Source of the DNA: Phycisphaerales bacterium
GTDB lineage: Bacteria; Planctomycetota; Phycisphaerae; UBA1845
Assembly: GCA_020639095.1 (NCBI GenBank)
Contig: JACKHH010000001.1
Span: 186,001-250,000 of the forward strand
Length of the DNA: 64,000 nt
Direction: 5' to 3'
In this document: positions 17,928 to 26,452 of the stretch, one piece after another
How the letters are laid out: every line of letters starts with the position of its first letter
How positions within the stretch are numbered: position 1 is the stretch's first letter
Notes under the pieces: model-generated
What the model was told of the DNA's origin: nothing
The model's database searches: none
What the model saw: only the letters and a program-made list of their open reading frames with translations
Made by a program: the position numbers and the translations under genes

Positions 17928-18002
17928 CGGGGCGTAGCTCAGTCTGGTTAGAGCGCGTGGTTTGGGACCACGAGGTCGCTGGTTCGAATCCAGTCGCCCC
18001 GA
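17928..18002 (+). tRNA. tRNA-Pro (anticodon UGG)
   Basis: The cloverleaf is complete: acceptor CGGGGCG with CGCCCCG, D-arm GCTC/GAGC, anticodon stem CGTGG/CCACG with loop TTTGGGA (anticodon TGG), variable AGGTC, T-arm GCTGG-TTCGAAT-CCAGT and discriminator A. CCA is not encoded. The gap 17760-17927 before it shows no gene. Confidence 0.97.
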
Positions 18003-18320
18003 TTTTACCTGTCCGCCACTCCCATGCAGCGGTCGTTGCTACTTCGAACCATAACTGTCGCTGGGACAATCGCCTCGTACGTTGCAATACTGCGCGGGCG
18101 ATGCGGTGATTCGATTGACGTTGGCGGCAAACACGCCTGGGATATGATGGCAAATCAGCGGTCTCACGCACCGCGCCTCCGCGAACCTAGCTCGTTGATC
18201 GGATATCCTGTTGAGATTGTACAACTGCCAAGCGCGTGAACACTCGCCCGGATTGTTGGCACGGAACGGCGCTGATGGTTGTCTTGAGACCAACGACGCG
18301 CGCTGCGCACAATGCAACGT
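18003..18320. other. Gene-free spacer after tRNA-Pro
   Basis: A 318-bp spacer without a supported gene, repeat family or clear terminator. Short open frames here lack ribosome-binding sites and recognisable sequence. Confidence 0.5.
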
Positions 18321-18860
18321 TTACCAGAGCACGAGGCTCACCTCTTCCCGTGCCAGATGTCGTTCCGTTTCCAATACGGTTCGTCTTTCCTCAACCACGA
18401 AGCCGTGTTTCGTCAGCACACGAATCGATGCAGTGTTCGTTGCAGCAGCCGTCGCGTACAGCGGACGCTTCGGCACCTCAGCGAGCAAGGTCGCAAGTGC
18501 GCGGGACGTGATTCCGCGACCCCAGAACGCTCGCCCCAGTCCGTAGCCTACTTCGCATCGGTCGCCCACGGCGCGGCATCCGATCAAGCCGCAAACCTCG
18601 CCGTCCGCAAGAATGACGCGCTGCAACACGTCCGTCTCCCCCATCGCCGAGCCCGCGAAGATCTTCTCCCACACCGCGTCGAACGCTTCGGGGCTGCGCG
18701 GCTTGACCATCGCCATCGCGCACCAAGCAGGATCGCTCTCATACGCGTACAACCTGGGCAGATCCACCGGTCGAACCTCGCGTAGCTGCACCTCACTCGG
18801 ACGCATGGGCTGTGCGGAACGGGCGTGTTGCATGGCGACGTAATATCGCGGCGAGGACAT
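18321..18860 (-). CDS. GNAT-family N-acetyltransferase (RimJ/RimL-like)
   Basis: 179 residues from the ATG at 18860. The RimJ/RimL-like fold is visible: L-R-E-V-R-P-V-D-L-P-R-L-Y at the start of the domain, V-C-G-L-I-G-C-R, the acetyl-CoA loop G-L-G-R-A-F-W-G-R-G-I-T-S-R-A-L, and A-A-A-T-N-T-A-S-I-R-V-L-T-K-H-G-F near the C-terminus. The members acetylate protein N-termini or small molecules; the substrate here is unknown. It stands alone, divergent from kdsD. Confidence 0.9.
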   Translation of the reverse strand: MSSPRYYVAMQHARSAQPMRPSEVQLREVRPVDLPRLYAYESDPAWCAMAMVKPRSPEAFDAVWEKIFAGSAMGETDVLQRVILADGEVCGLIGCRAVGDRCEVGYGLGRAFWGRGITSRALATLLAEVPKRPLYATAAATNTASIRVLTKHGFVVEERRTVLETERHLAREEVSLVLW

Positions 18861-18984
18861 CAATTCCAGTCCTGGTCAGAATCGCAATGAATCCAGCCAA
18901 CCCCAGCATCGCTGTCGTTCACGAAACCCCGTTGCCGCGTCCGGCGCTTGCAGTTGCCCAGCCCTCCCCGATAATACCTCGGTG

Positions 18985-20016
18985 ATGAAGGCCACCGCAT
19001 CCCACACCGCGTCCGCGAGCCCCGCTTCTGCCGAAAACCAGACCATCGTCAACCTCGGCAGAGAGGTGCTCGACAGCGAAGGCGCAGCCATCGCCCGCGC
19101 CCGCGAAAAACTCGACGGCGGATTCTCGGAAGCCGTCCGCCTCATCCTCGCGTGCAAAGGTCGCGTCGCCGTCACCGGAATGGGAAAAGCCGGAATCGTC
19201 GGCCGCAAGATCCAGGCCACCCTCGCGAGCACCGCGACCCCGTCCTACGCGCTACATCCCGCGGAAGCCATCCACGGCGATCTCGGCATGATCCAAAAGG
19301 ACGACCTCATCATCGGCCTGTCCAACAGCGGCGAGTCTGAAGAACTCGTCCGCCTGCTGCCGGTCTTTCGCAAGCTGGGCTGCAAGCTGATCATGATGAC
19401 CGGCAAACCGCGTTCGCGCTGCGGCCAGCTCGCCGACGTCGTGATCGACATCGGCTACGGCGCCGAAGCCTGCCCGCTCGGCCTCGCCCCCAGTTCATCA
19501 ACGACCGCGATGCTCGCCGTCGGCGACGCGCTCGCGCTCACCGTGATGAAGCTGCGTAACGTCTCGCCCGAGCAGTATGCCGCGTTCCATCCCGGCGGTG
19601 CACTCGGCCGCAGCCTCATGCGTGTCGCCGCAGTCATGCGCACCGGCGAGGACTGCCCGCGACTCGCACCGACCGACCCGCTCGACCGCTACTACGACGT
19701 CTGCGCCAACGCGCCGCGTCGAGCAGGAGCAGCCGCCATCATCGACGCCGACGGCAAACTCGTCGGCTTTTTCACCGACGGCGACCTGCGCCGCCTCCAT
19801 CGCGAGGGCAAACCGCTCAACATCGCGATGGGCGAAGTGATGACCAAGAACCCGAAGTTCGCCCGCGACGACGCCCTGGTCGCCGACGCCCTGCGAACCA
19901 TGCAGCAATACAAAATCGACGAACTGCCCGCCGTCGATGCCGAACATCGCCTGACCGGCCTGATCGACATCCAGGACCTCGTAGCCCACGGCTTCAGCAG
20001 TTTCGACGACCTATAA
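18985..20016 (+). CDS. kdsD: Arabinose-5-phosphate isomerase (KdsD/KpsF/GutQ type)
   Basis: 343 residues with an SIS domain (about 45-180: V-A-V-T-G-M-G-K-A-G-I-V-G-R-K, L-S-N-S-G-E-S-E-E-L) and two CBS domains (about 205-340). The family signature H-P-G-G-A-L-G-R is present. It converts ribulose 5-phosphate to arabinose 5-phosphate, the first step of KDO synthesis for lipopolysaccharide, implying an LPS-type outer membrane. GTG (18982) directly precedes the ATG, so the exact start is ambiguous by one codon. The following spacer holds repeats. Confidence 0.94.
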   Translation: MKATASHTASASPASAENQTIVNLGREVLDSEGAAIARAREKLDGGFSEAVRLILACKGRVAVTGMGKAGIVGRKIQATLASTATPSYALHPAEAIHGDLGMIQKDDLIIGLSNSGESEELVRLLPVFRKLGCKLIMMTGKPRSRCGQLADVVIDIGYGAEACPLGLAPSSSTTAMLAVGDALALTVMKLRNVSPEQYAAFHPGGALGRSLMRVAAVMRTGEDCPRLAPTDPLDRYYDVCANAPRRAGAAAIIDADGKLVGFFTDGDLRRLHREGKPLNIAMGEVMTKNPKFARDDALVADALRTMQQYKIDELPAVDAEHRLTGLIDIQDLVAHGFSSFDDL

Positions 20017-20132
20017 AAGTGTGAAAGTGAGAAGGTAAGCGAATACAACGGTCTCCCAACTCATCAAACAACTCCATCCTTGGCGTTTTAGCGCCTTGGC
20101 GGTTCAATAAAAGAGATGTAGCACAAGAACCG

Positions 20133-20161
20133 AATCCGAGCCGCGACTGTAAGGGAGCGGA
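20133..20161 (-). repeat. Copy of the dispersed 29-bp repeat (spacer 20017-20331)
   Basis: A copy of the family starting TCCGCTCCCTTACAG and ending CGCGGCTCGGATT when read on the minus strand. It recurs at 40971, 48550, 52268, 54081, 55319 and 55477. The 315-bp spacer also has imperfect direct copies of TTGGCG/TCTTGG-GGTTCAA words at 20081-20106 and 20248-20268. No gene is present. Confidence 0.7.
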
Positions 20162-20331
20162 AACTAGACGAGGGGCAACGAGGCAGAAGAACCGCCCAAC
20201 GAGCCCAAACGCCGGACCCCAAAACCCAAACGCCGTTCTTCGTGCCTTGGTGTCTTGGTGGTTCAAGATCCAAACGACGTAGCTACAAACGGAACAGCAA
20301 ACCCAACCCAAGGACGGACCGATAGAGCGGT

Positions 20332-21033
20332 ATGGAAACCCTGTCGATTGTAATCCCGGTCTTCAATGAGAAGGACACGCTCGCCGAGATTATCGGCCGT
20401 GTCATCGCGGTCGACACCGGCCTCAATCGCGAGATCATCCTCATCGACGACGGCAGCACCGACGGCACCCGCGACCTCTACGACGACATCCAAGCCCGCT
20501 GGCCCAATGAAAAGATCATCTGCAAGCTCCAGCCCAAGAACATGGGCAAAGGCGCCGCCGTCCGCACCGGCTTCGAACTCGCCACCGGCGACATCGTGCT
20601 CATCCAGGACGCCGACCTCGAATACGACCCCACCGATTACCCGCAGCTCATCAAACCGATCGTCAACGGTAAAGCCGATGTGGTCTACGGCTCGCGGTTC
20701 GTCGGTTCCGAGGCGCACCGCGTGCATCTCTTCTGGCACATGTTGGGCAACCGCTTCCTCACGCTGCTGTCCAACATGATGACCAACCTGAACCTCACTG
20801 ACATGGAAACCTGCTACAAGGTCTTCCGCAAAGAGGTGCTCGACTCGATGACGCTGATCAGCAACCGCTTCACCTTCGAACCGGAAATCACCGCCCGCGT
20901 AGCCCGAGGCCGCTGGCGCGTTTTCGAAGTCGGCATCAGCTACGCAGGCCGCGACTACGCCGAAGGCAAAAAAATCACCTGGAAAGACGGCATCGCCGCC
21001 CTCTGGGCCATCTTCCGCTTCCGCTTCCTATAG
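20332..21033 (+). CDS. Family 2 glycosyltransferase (polyprenyl-phosphate mannosyl/glucosyltransferase-like)
   Basis: 233 residues: a GT-A domain with S-I-V-I-P-V-F-N-E, L-I-D-D-G-S-T-D-G-T, N-M-G-K-G-A-A-V-R-T-G, and the metal-binding Q-D-A-D-L-E-Y-D-P. The C-terminal D-M-E-T-C-Y-K-V-F-R and F-E-P-E-I-T-A-R-V are typical of DPM1-like synthases that charge a lipid carrier with sugar. No C-terminal membrane helices exist, so it is the short form. It likely acts at the cytoplasmic face in glycan or glycoprotein synthesis. The neighbours kdsD and the downstream epimerase point the same way. Confidence 0.93.
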   Translation: METLSIVIPVFNEKDTLAEIIGRVIAVDTGLNREIILIDDGSTDGTRDLYDDIQARWPNEKIICKLQPKNMGKGAAVRTGFELATGDIVLIQDADLEYDPTDYPQLIKPIVNGKADVVYGSRFVGSEAHRVHLFWHMLGNRFLTLLSNMMTNLNLTDMETCYKVFRKEVLDSMTLISNRFTFEPEITARVARGRWRVFEVGISYAGRDYAEGKKITWKDGIAALWAIFRFRFL

Positions 21034-21069
21034 AAATCCCCAATCTGAGTCTGGGAAAAGCTATTGTGG

Positions 21070-21088
21070 TGCAGGCTTCCAGCCTGCA
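21070..21088. repeat. Palindromic repeat TGCAGGCT-tcc-AGCCTGCA
   Basis: A perfect 8-bp stem with loop tcc, preceded by TTGTGG. It looks like a stem variant of the TGTGG-stem-CTTTCCAG family at 24386-24494 and 35227-35338. It may terminate the glycosyltransferase gene. Confidence 0.55.
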
Positions 21089-21108
21089 TCAGCAGGAACG
21101 TCGCGGTA

Positions 21109-21435
21109 TCAATTCGAACGTTTCGAGCGACGAACAGGCCTTGGCCACTGAGCAAGCACATCCAGCATCGCCGACGCAGCTGCGCGCCCCGTCGCATAGT
21201 CGGCTAAAGGAATTGACGTGATAGCCCGCTTGCTGAAGAGCTTTTGAAGGTACATCACCAACAACTTCTTTTCACGATCAACAAACACGATCGGCTCCCC
21301 GCGAATCAATCCGCCAGGAGATGAGAGTTTGAAGCGCATATTGCCACCCAGAAAGATATTGGTGCGTTGGATCCAATAGCCTTCCGATTGCAGCGCGTTG
21401 ATGATATCAGCGAATAGATTCTGATCTTCCTGCAT
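21109..21435 (-). CDS. Hypothetical protein, 108 residues
   Basis: An alpha/beta-like sequence without signal peptide: a helix (L-F-A-D-I-I-N-A-L-Q-S-E-G-Y), then alternating strands (G-N-M-R-F-K-L-S, E-P-I-V-F-V-D-R-E-K-K-L-L-V-M-Y) and a basic tail (P-V-R-R-S-K-R-S-N). The pattern is protein-like in both composition and hydrophobic periodicity. I do not recognise the family. It ends convergent with the glycosyltransferase gene. Confidence 0.5.
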   Translation of the reverse strand: MQEDQNLFADIINALQSEGYWIQRTNIFLGGNMRFKLSSPGGLIRGEPIVFVDREKKLLVMYLQKLFSKRAITSIPLADYATGRAAASAMLDVLAQWPRPVRRSKRSN

Positions 21436-21485
21436 GGATCAATCGCCAAGAGCGAACGCCCGCAGGAGCGGCGGGGGAAGTCGCT

Positions 21486-22031
21486 CTACACGCGGGGCGC
21501 TTCCAACACGCACTCGTCCGTCATGTGCGTGCCCAGCGGCGTGGTGTAGGTGGCTTCGAGGACGAACTTGCTGCCGGGTTTCCCGAACTTCTCCAGCGGC
21601 AGTCCTGCCGGGAACTCCAGCGGCACTTCGTACATCCCGGTGACGATGTTCCAGTACTTCTTCTGATCGCTGCGGGTGGCCAGCGTCACGTTCCACGGCT
21701 CGCAGATGCGTTCACCGGCGCGCTCGCCCGCCGCCTGGTTGTAGGTGTACAACTCCAGGCGCACCGTCCCGGCGATCTTCACCGGGTCGCCGAACGAATC
21801 CAGCGCGTGCAGCAGCACCTCAATTCCATCAGGCACATTGTCGCCGTCAAAGCTCTTGAACTGCGTAAAAGCCTCGACAAGCTCAACGCGCTGTGGCATA
21901 AGAAGCTCGACCATCCCGCGGGCGTCGTCCCCCGTGATGTCCGTACGCTTCTCGCATCCGCCGACACCGACGGCTGCGATGACAAGACCCGTGAAAACCG
22001 TTGCGGTCGTAACGCGGAGAATGTGCATCAT
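21486..22031 (-). CDS. Predicted lipoprotein of unknown function
   Basis: 181 residues from the double ATG at 22031/22028. A lipobox ends the signal peptide: V-I-A-A-V-G-V-G-G-C at about residue 25. The mature part has D-G-D-N-V-P-D-G-I-E-V-L-L-H-A-L-D, then beta-rich sequence with R-L-E-L-Y-T-Y-N and V-P-L-E-F-P-A-G-L-P. It would be anchored to a membrane facing the periplasm. No family is recognised. It is divergent from another predicted lipoprotein starting 62 bp away, and the two may share a promoter region. Confidence 0.7.
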   Translation of the reverse strand: MMHILRVTTATVFTGLVIAAVGVGGCEKRTDITGDDARGMVELLMPQRVELVEAFTQFKSFDGDNVPDGIEVLLHALDSFGDPVKIAGTVRLELYTYNQAAGERAGERICEPWNVTLATRSDQKKYWNIVTGMYEVPLEFPAGLPLEKFGKPGSKFVLEATYTTPLGTHMTDECVLEAPRV

Positions 22032-22092
22032 CACCCAGCTTGATAGGACTATTGTGACCGGATCGCCAATACGTTTACGGCAAGCAGGCGGA

Positions 22093-23289
22093 GTGTATTC
22101 GCCGCGCCGCAGCCATGTCAAATGGTTTGTCGAACGCGTACACGGCGCGCGTCGCATTGCGCCACGCCTCGTGATCGCCGCATGCGCCCTGCTTATTTCA
22201 CAGGTCGCCGGCTGCCAGACCAAACCCGCGTACCAGCCACCGCAGCAGGTTAACGCACCCACCGGTGTGTGGTACTCGGTCGAGCTGGCTGCGGAATCGC
22301 CCGCCGGTCTCGACGAAACCCTGGAACGCGACTTCGCCAACGTTGCGCGCATGGGTCTCGACACCATCCTCGTCGAGCACTTCGATCCGCGCGATATCCG
22401 CACCGTGGTCGACGCCGCCGCGCGCCACCAGCTCCACCTCATCGTCAGCGATCCCGTCGCGCTGCGTTACGTGCGCACCGGATGGCGCGGCAAGGGCTGG
22501 TTCGCACCGCCCGTCGTCGTCCCACATCTGCCGGTCGTCGCAGCCCGTTACGTCGGCCGCGCCGTCGATGCGGAAACGCTCGAACGCGCGGAGCAACTCG
22601 CCAAGATTGCGAACGGCGCAAATCCTCCGCTGCGCCTCGCCGTCGAAATCGACGCGTCGCTGGCGGATCGTGTCTCGCCCGACGCGTTCACCTACGTGCT
22701 CTGGCACAACCAACCGGGAACCGAATCGCAAAGTGCTGCCGGTGGCGCGCAGGTCATCGAATGTCGCACCGGTGACACGGATGACGACGGCGCCGCCCTT
22801 CGCGCCTGGCTCGCCGACTTCCATGCCGGGCTCGCTCGCGGCTGGACCGATGGCGTCGTGTTCGACCTCTACCGCGCGCTGCCCCGCACTGGCCGAGGCA
22901 TCGTCGATTCGTCCGAACCACTTCCGCCCGAACGCGCCACGCTCATCCGTCGCATCGTCGATCGCACGCGCATCTGGCGCGAACGCATCGAACATCTCGC
23001 GGTGCGCCATCAGGAAACGCTGCGCGTGGGCGGCACCGATGTTCGCGCCGTGATCCTCGCCGACGACCATCGCCAATGCCTGCTGCTCATCAACCCCTCC
23101 ACCACGCGCTACGCGCGCGGTGATGCCGTCATCCAAACAGCCATCGCCGAACGTCTTTTTGAACGCGCCGTCTCCGTGCCAACTGCCGAAAACAATATGG
23201 TACGTCCGGTACACAACGTTCTCGCGGGTAAAATGACCGCATCCATCGCGCTCGCACCGGGAGAAGCCGAACTCTTCGAGCTGTTCTGA
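22093..23289 (+). CDS. Predicted lipoprotein with possible glycosidase-like barrel
   Basis: 398 residues from a GTG at 22093 preceded by GGCGGA; no ATG fits without overlapping the divergent gene. The signal peptide ends in a lipobox (I-S-Q-V-A-G-C) near residue 39. The mature part reads like a TIM-barrel hydrolase start (G-V-W-Y-S-V-E-L, then a helix R-M-G-L-D-T-I-L-V-E-H-F-D-P, then H-L-I-V-S-D-P). The C-terminal part is beta-rich and ends with L-A-P-G-E-A-E-L-F-E-L-F, like C-terminal beta-domains of glycosyl hydrolases. Catalytic residues cannot be assigned. Function remains open. Confidence 0.65.
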   Translation: MYSPRRSHVKWFVERVHGARRIAPRLVIAACALLISQVAGCQTKPAYQPPQQVNAPTGVWYSVELAAESPAGLDETLERDFANVARMGLDTILVEHFDPRDIRTVVDAAARHQLHLIVSDPVALRYVRTGWRGKGWFAPPVVVPHLPVVAARYVGRAVDAETLERAEQLAKIANGANPPLRLAVEIDASLADRVSPDAFTYVLWHNQPGTESQSAAGGAQVIECRTGDTDDDGAALRAWLADFHAGLARGWTDGVVFDLYRALPRTGRGIVDSSEPLPPERATLIRRIVDRTRIWRERIEHLAVRHQETLRVGGTDVRAVILADDHRQCLLLINPSTTRYARGDAVIQTAIAERLFERAVSVPTAENNMVRPVHNVLAGKMTASIALAPGEAELFELF

Positions 23290-23413
23290 CGTACCTGGAT
23301 TAACCGCATGTTAAGGGGCGTGGCGTCGGCTTGACCGTCCGCGCGCATGCACCTAGCATCACCACCGTTTGACGCGAAATCAGCGGGTTTTTACGAATAT
23401 CGGGAAGGCGGAT

Positions 23414-24358
23414 ATGACTCGACGCAACATCCTCGTCACCGGCGGTGCCGGGTTCATCGGTTCACACCTGGCCACGCGGTTCTGCGAGTTGGGCCATTCG
23501 GTGCGCGTGTTCGACAGTCTCGCGACCGGCAAGCGTGAAAACCTCGCGCATCTCGCAGGCAAAATCGAATTCGTGCAGGGCGACCTCTGTCATGAGGAAG
23601 AGTGTATGCGCGCCTGCAACGACATCGACACCGTCTTCCACGTCGGCGCGCTGCCCAGCGTCCCTGTCTCGGTCGATCGCCCCCTGGACACACACAACGC
23701 CAACATCACCGGCACGCTCAACATCCTGATGGCCGCCCGTGACAACAAGTGTCGTCGCGTCATCTACTCCGGCAGCAGCAGTTGCTACGGCGAGACTGAA
23801 ATCTCGCCAAAAGTCGAGACGATCTGCCCCGCGCCCGTCAGCCCCTACGCAGCACAAAAACTCGCCGGCGAGCACTACATGAGCGTCTTCTATAAGTGCT
23901 ACGGGTTGGATACGCTCACCACGCGTTACTTCAACGTCTTCGGCCCGCGGCAGGATCCGAAAAGCCAATACGCAGCCGTCATCCCCGCGTTCATCACCGC
24001 AATGCTCGACGACAATGCGCCGACGATCTACGGCGACGGCAAGCAGACCCGCGACTTCACCTTCGTTGAGAACATCGTACACGCGTACATGCTGGCGATC
24101 GACGTGCCCAAGACTTGCGGCCAGACGGTCAACGTCGCCTGCGGCTACCAGATCAGCCTGCTCGACATCGTCGACGCGCTCAACAGCATCCTGGGTAAGA
24201 ACATCCGCCCCAACTTCGAAGCCCCGCGTGCAGGTGACGTCCGCAACTCCATGGCCGACATCTCCGCCGCGAAGAAGCTCCTGGGTTATTCCCCGGTCGT
24301 CTCGTTCGAAGACGGCCTGAAGCGAACCATCGAATACTACGCCGCGCAGGTGAAATAG
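23414..24358 (+). CDS. NAD-dependent sugar-nucleotide epimerase/dehydratase (GalE-like SDR)
   Basis: 314 residues from the ATG at 23414 (GGGAAGG upstream). NAD-binding G-G-A-G-F-I-G-S-H, then V-F-D-S-L-A-T-G-K, catalytic S-S-S-C-Y-G with the Y-x-x-x-K in Y-A-A-Q-K, and R-Y-F-N-V-F-G-P-R-Q. It resembles UDP-glucose or UDP-GlcNAc 4-epimerases (WbpP group) and supplies activated sugars for surface polysaccharide. The exact substrate is not determined. A triple palindromic repeat follows directly. Confidence 0.93.
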   Translation: MTRRNILVTGGAGFIGSHLATRFCELGHSVRVFDSLATGKRENLAHLAGKIEFVQGDLCHEEECMRACNDIDTVFHVGALPSVPVSVDRPLDTHNANITGTLNILMAARDNKCRRVIYSGSSSCYGETEISPKVETICPAPVSPYAAQKLAGEHYMSVFYKCYGLDTLTTRYFNVFGPRQDPKSQYAAVIPAFITAMLDDNAPTIYGDGKQTRDFTFVENIVHAYMLAIDVPKTCGQTVNVACGYQISLLDIVDALNSILGKNIRPNFEAPRAGDVRNSMADISAAKKLLGYSPVVSFEDGLKRTIEYYAAQVK

Positions 24359-24385
24359 CGGCGACAGACAAGTCGTTTCGAGTGG

Positions 24386-24494
24386 GCGCTGTGGGACCGG
24401 TTGTTGAACCGGTCTCGCCGCAGCGCGCTGTGGGACCGGTTTTCTAACCGGTCTAGCCGCAGTGCGCTGTGGGACCGGTTTTCCAACCGGTCTA
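24386..24494. repeat. Three tandem 39-bp palindromic repeats
   Basis: Three copies of a unit with period 39 bp, each with TGTGGGACCGG, a short loop (TTGTTGAA, TTTTCTAA or TTTTCCAA) and CCGGTCT. Each folds into a hairpin GACCGGTT/AACCGGTC. The last copy supplies the TAG stop codon (minus strand, 24492-24494) of the next gene. Confidence 0.85.
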
Positions 24495-25001
24495 CCCTCT
24501 CCGCTTCAGCCGGTCGCGCAGACGCGCCGCCTCTTCGTACCGTTCCTCGCGGATGGCATCACTCAACGCGCTGCGCATTTCCGCGCGCGGGCCGGGGAAG
24601 ATCTTGTCGAGAATGTCCCGGCGGCAGCGTTCGAGCGTTCGCACCTCCTGCGCCCGATCATACGCGCGGATCGATCCACTCTCGATGAAGAGCGCCAGCA
24701 ACTCCTGCAACCCCTGATCGACGTGGAAGAGCGCCTGCACGAAATCGCACTGATTGAGCGCCAGCGCAACCGCCGCCCGCGCCTGCACGACCACAACCCC
24801 GGCTGCGTTCTTGCGATCCACGCGATCCTCGTCGCGCTCGGCGAACTCCTCGCAGAGATGAATCGCCGCCCGGCAACGCTCCGCTTCCACCACCACCTGC
24901 GCGAACTGTTCCATGGTGTAGAGGAAATCCAGACGCTGCCGCGCCTCCGCCACATCGCGCTGCAGACGAGCGCACATTGTCGTTGAAAGTAGCTGACGCA
25001 T
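24492..25001 (-). CDS. UVR-motif (UvrB/UvrC-like) domain protein
   Basis: 169 residues from the ATG at 25001; the start is uncertain because no strong ribosome-binding site is seen. The C-terminus carries a UVR motif (L-S-D-A-I-R-E-E-R-Y-E-E-A-A-R-L-R-D-R-L) used for UvrB-UvrC and McsA-type contacts. The rest is helical with Arg/Glu heptads (L-D-F-L-Y-T-M-E-Q-F-A-Q-V). No nuclease or zinc-finger motif is present. It may be an adaptor protein; the role is not known. Its stop codon lies in a palindromic repeat, so the C-terminus may have been set by the repeat insertion. Confidence 0.65.
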   Translation of the reverse strand: MRQLLSTTMCARLQRDVAEARQRLDFLYTMEQFAQVVVEAERCRAAIHLCEEFAERDEDRVDRKNAAGVVVVQARAAVALALNQCDFVQALFHVDQGLQELLALFIESGSIRAYDRAQEVRTLERCRRDILDKIFPGPRAEMRSALSDAIREERYEEAARLRDRLKRRG

Positions 25002-25287
25002 GACCGTATCCCGCAACTGCCATCCACCTCTGATTTGATTCGCCCGACGCGCCGCACAACCGCGAGCACGCCCTCTCGGAAAATCAACTAGCAATTGCCG
25101 TGCCAGCATGCGCATTGGGCAATGGCGCAATGCGACTGGGCAATGTTACCCAATGCGATTGCCCACCACGCAACGCGTTGCCCACTTCGGAATGAAAACT
25201 GGGGAGAATGGGGAAAAGCTGGACACTACACCCGGACACGATGCGGATACAATCTTGGGATTCGCCAATGCGGCGAACACGTTCCGC

Positions 25288-26388
25288 CTAGACTGCCGCG
25301 CCTGCCCGAGATGCCGAGCTGTGCTTCTTCAACGCCGCCAGCACCATACCGGGAATCTCCGCCGGCGCCCCTTGCTGCACCGCCCCGCCAAGCTCAACCG
25401 CGACCTTCGGCATACCATACACCACGCACGACTTCTCCGTCTGTGCGATCGTCGTGATGGCGCCGGCCTCGCGCAGGTTCAACAGACCCCGCGCACCATC
25501 CGCGCCCATCCCGGTGAGGATGATGCCCACCGTGCGCCGGGCCGCGGTCTTGGCGACCGAGTCGAACAGCACATCCACCGCCGGACAGTGACGATTCACC
25601 GGCTCGCTCGTTCCGTACCGCAGAATGTACTTGCCCGCCCGCGACACCATGCTCATCTGAATACCGCCACGCGCGACGAACGCGCGCCCGACGACCAGCT
25701 CATCGCCGTCCACGGCTTCGCTTACCGTCATCTGGCTGTGGCTGTTCAAACGCTCCGCGAACGACTTGGTAAATCCCTCAGGCATGTGCTGCACAATCGC
25801 CACCGGCGGGAAGTCCGCGGGCGTATTCTGCAACAACAGGTTGACCGCCTCCGTCCCGCCCGTCGACGCGCCGATCATGACCAGATAGCGTGCCGGGTTG
25901 ATGCCGGCATCGCGAAACGACTTCGGACCGCCCGTCGGAGCAGCCGCGGAACCTGGAACCACCGGAGCCGGCGAACTGGCAACCGCCGCCGCGTGAATCT
26001 TTTCCGCAAGGTCCTCGCCGAGCAACTTGAGCGCCGCGCTGCCGCCGCTGTTCGGCTTCGCGACCACGTCGACCGCGCCCGCCGCCATCGCTTCCAGCGC
26101 CAACCGGCTGTTCTCGCGCGTCAACCCGCTGCACATGATCACCGGAACGGGATAGTGCGCGTGCAGCTTCTTGAGGAACGTCAGACCATCCATGCGCGGC
26201 ATTTCAATGTCGAGGATGATCACGTTCGGGCGATGCTTGATGATCAGCTCGCGCGCCTCGTACGGGTCTTTGGCCTCGCCGACGACCTGGATATCCGGAT
26301 ACGTGCTGAGCACGCGTTGAAAGATCGATCGCACCATCGGTGAATCGTCAACCAACAGTACCTTGACCGCTTCGTTTGCTCTCGCCAT
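25288..26388 (-). CDS. cheB: Chemotaxis protein-glutamate methylesterase CheB
   Basis: 366 residues from ATG 26388 (a GTG lies one codon upstream). The receiver domain (1-125) has D-D-S in V-L-L-V-D-D-S-P and the phospho-acceptor in I-I-L-D-I-E-M-P. The C-terminal esterase (about 170-360) has the Ser in I-G-A-S-T-G-G-T-E-A, the His in V-Q-H-M-P and the Asp in G-M-G-A-D-G. It removes methyl groups from, and deamidates, chemoreceptors when phosphorylated by CheA. It is last in the minus-strand che operon, 65 bp after cheR. Confidence 0.96.
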   Translation of the reverse strand: MARANEAVKVLLVDDSPMVRSIFQRVLSTYPDIQVVGEAKDPYEARELIIKHRPNVIILDIEMPRMDGLTFLKKLHAHYPVPVIMCSGLTRENSRLALEAMAAGAVDVVAKPNSGGSAALKLLGEDLAEKIHAAAVASSPAPVVPGSAAAPTGGPKSFRDAGINPARYLVMIGASTGGTEAVNLLLQNTPADFPPVAIVQHMPEGFTKSFAERLNSHSQMTVSEAVDGDELVVGRAFVARGGIQMSMVSRAGKYILRYGTSEPVNRHCPAVDVLFDSVAKTAARRTVGIILTGMGADGARGLLNLREAGAITTIAQTEKSCVVYGMPKVAVELGGAVQQGAPAEIPGMVLAALKKHSSASRAGAAV

Positions 26389-26452
26389 CACAGTTCGTCC
26401 TTGCCAGCCCGTGGAATCGGGCGCTCCCTTGCACCACTCCGGGGTGCGTCGC

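Noticed and set aside
17674..18171. Minus-strand frame over the tRNA
   Set aside because: The encoded T-G-F-E-P-A-T-S-W-S is the common false translation of the antisense of a tRNA gene.
22198..23214. 338-codon minus-strand frame
   Set aside because: Antisense to the lipoprotein gene, which has a lipobox and a plausible protein composition.
24386..24494. CRISPR array
   Set aside because: Three palindromic units with almost identical linkers and no cas genes nearby; spacers are not unique.
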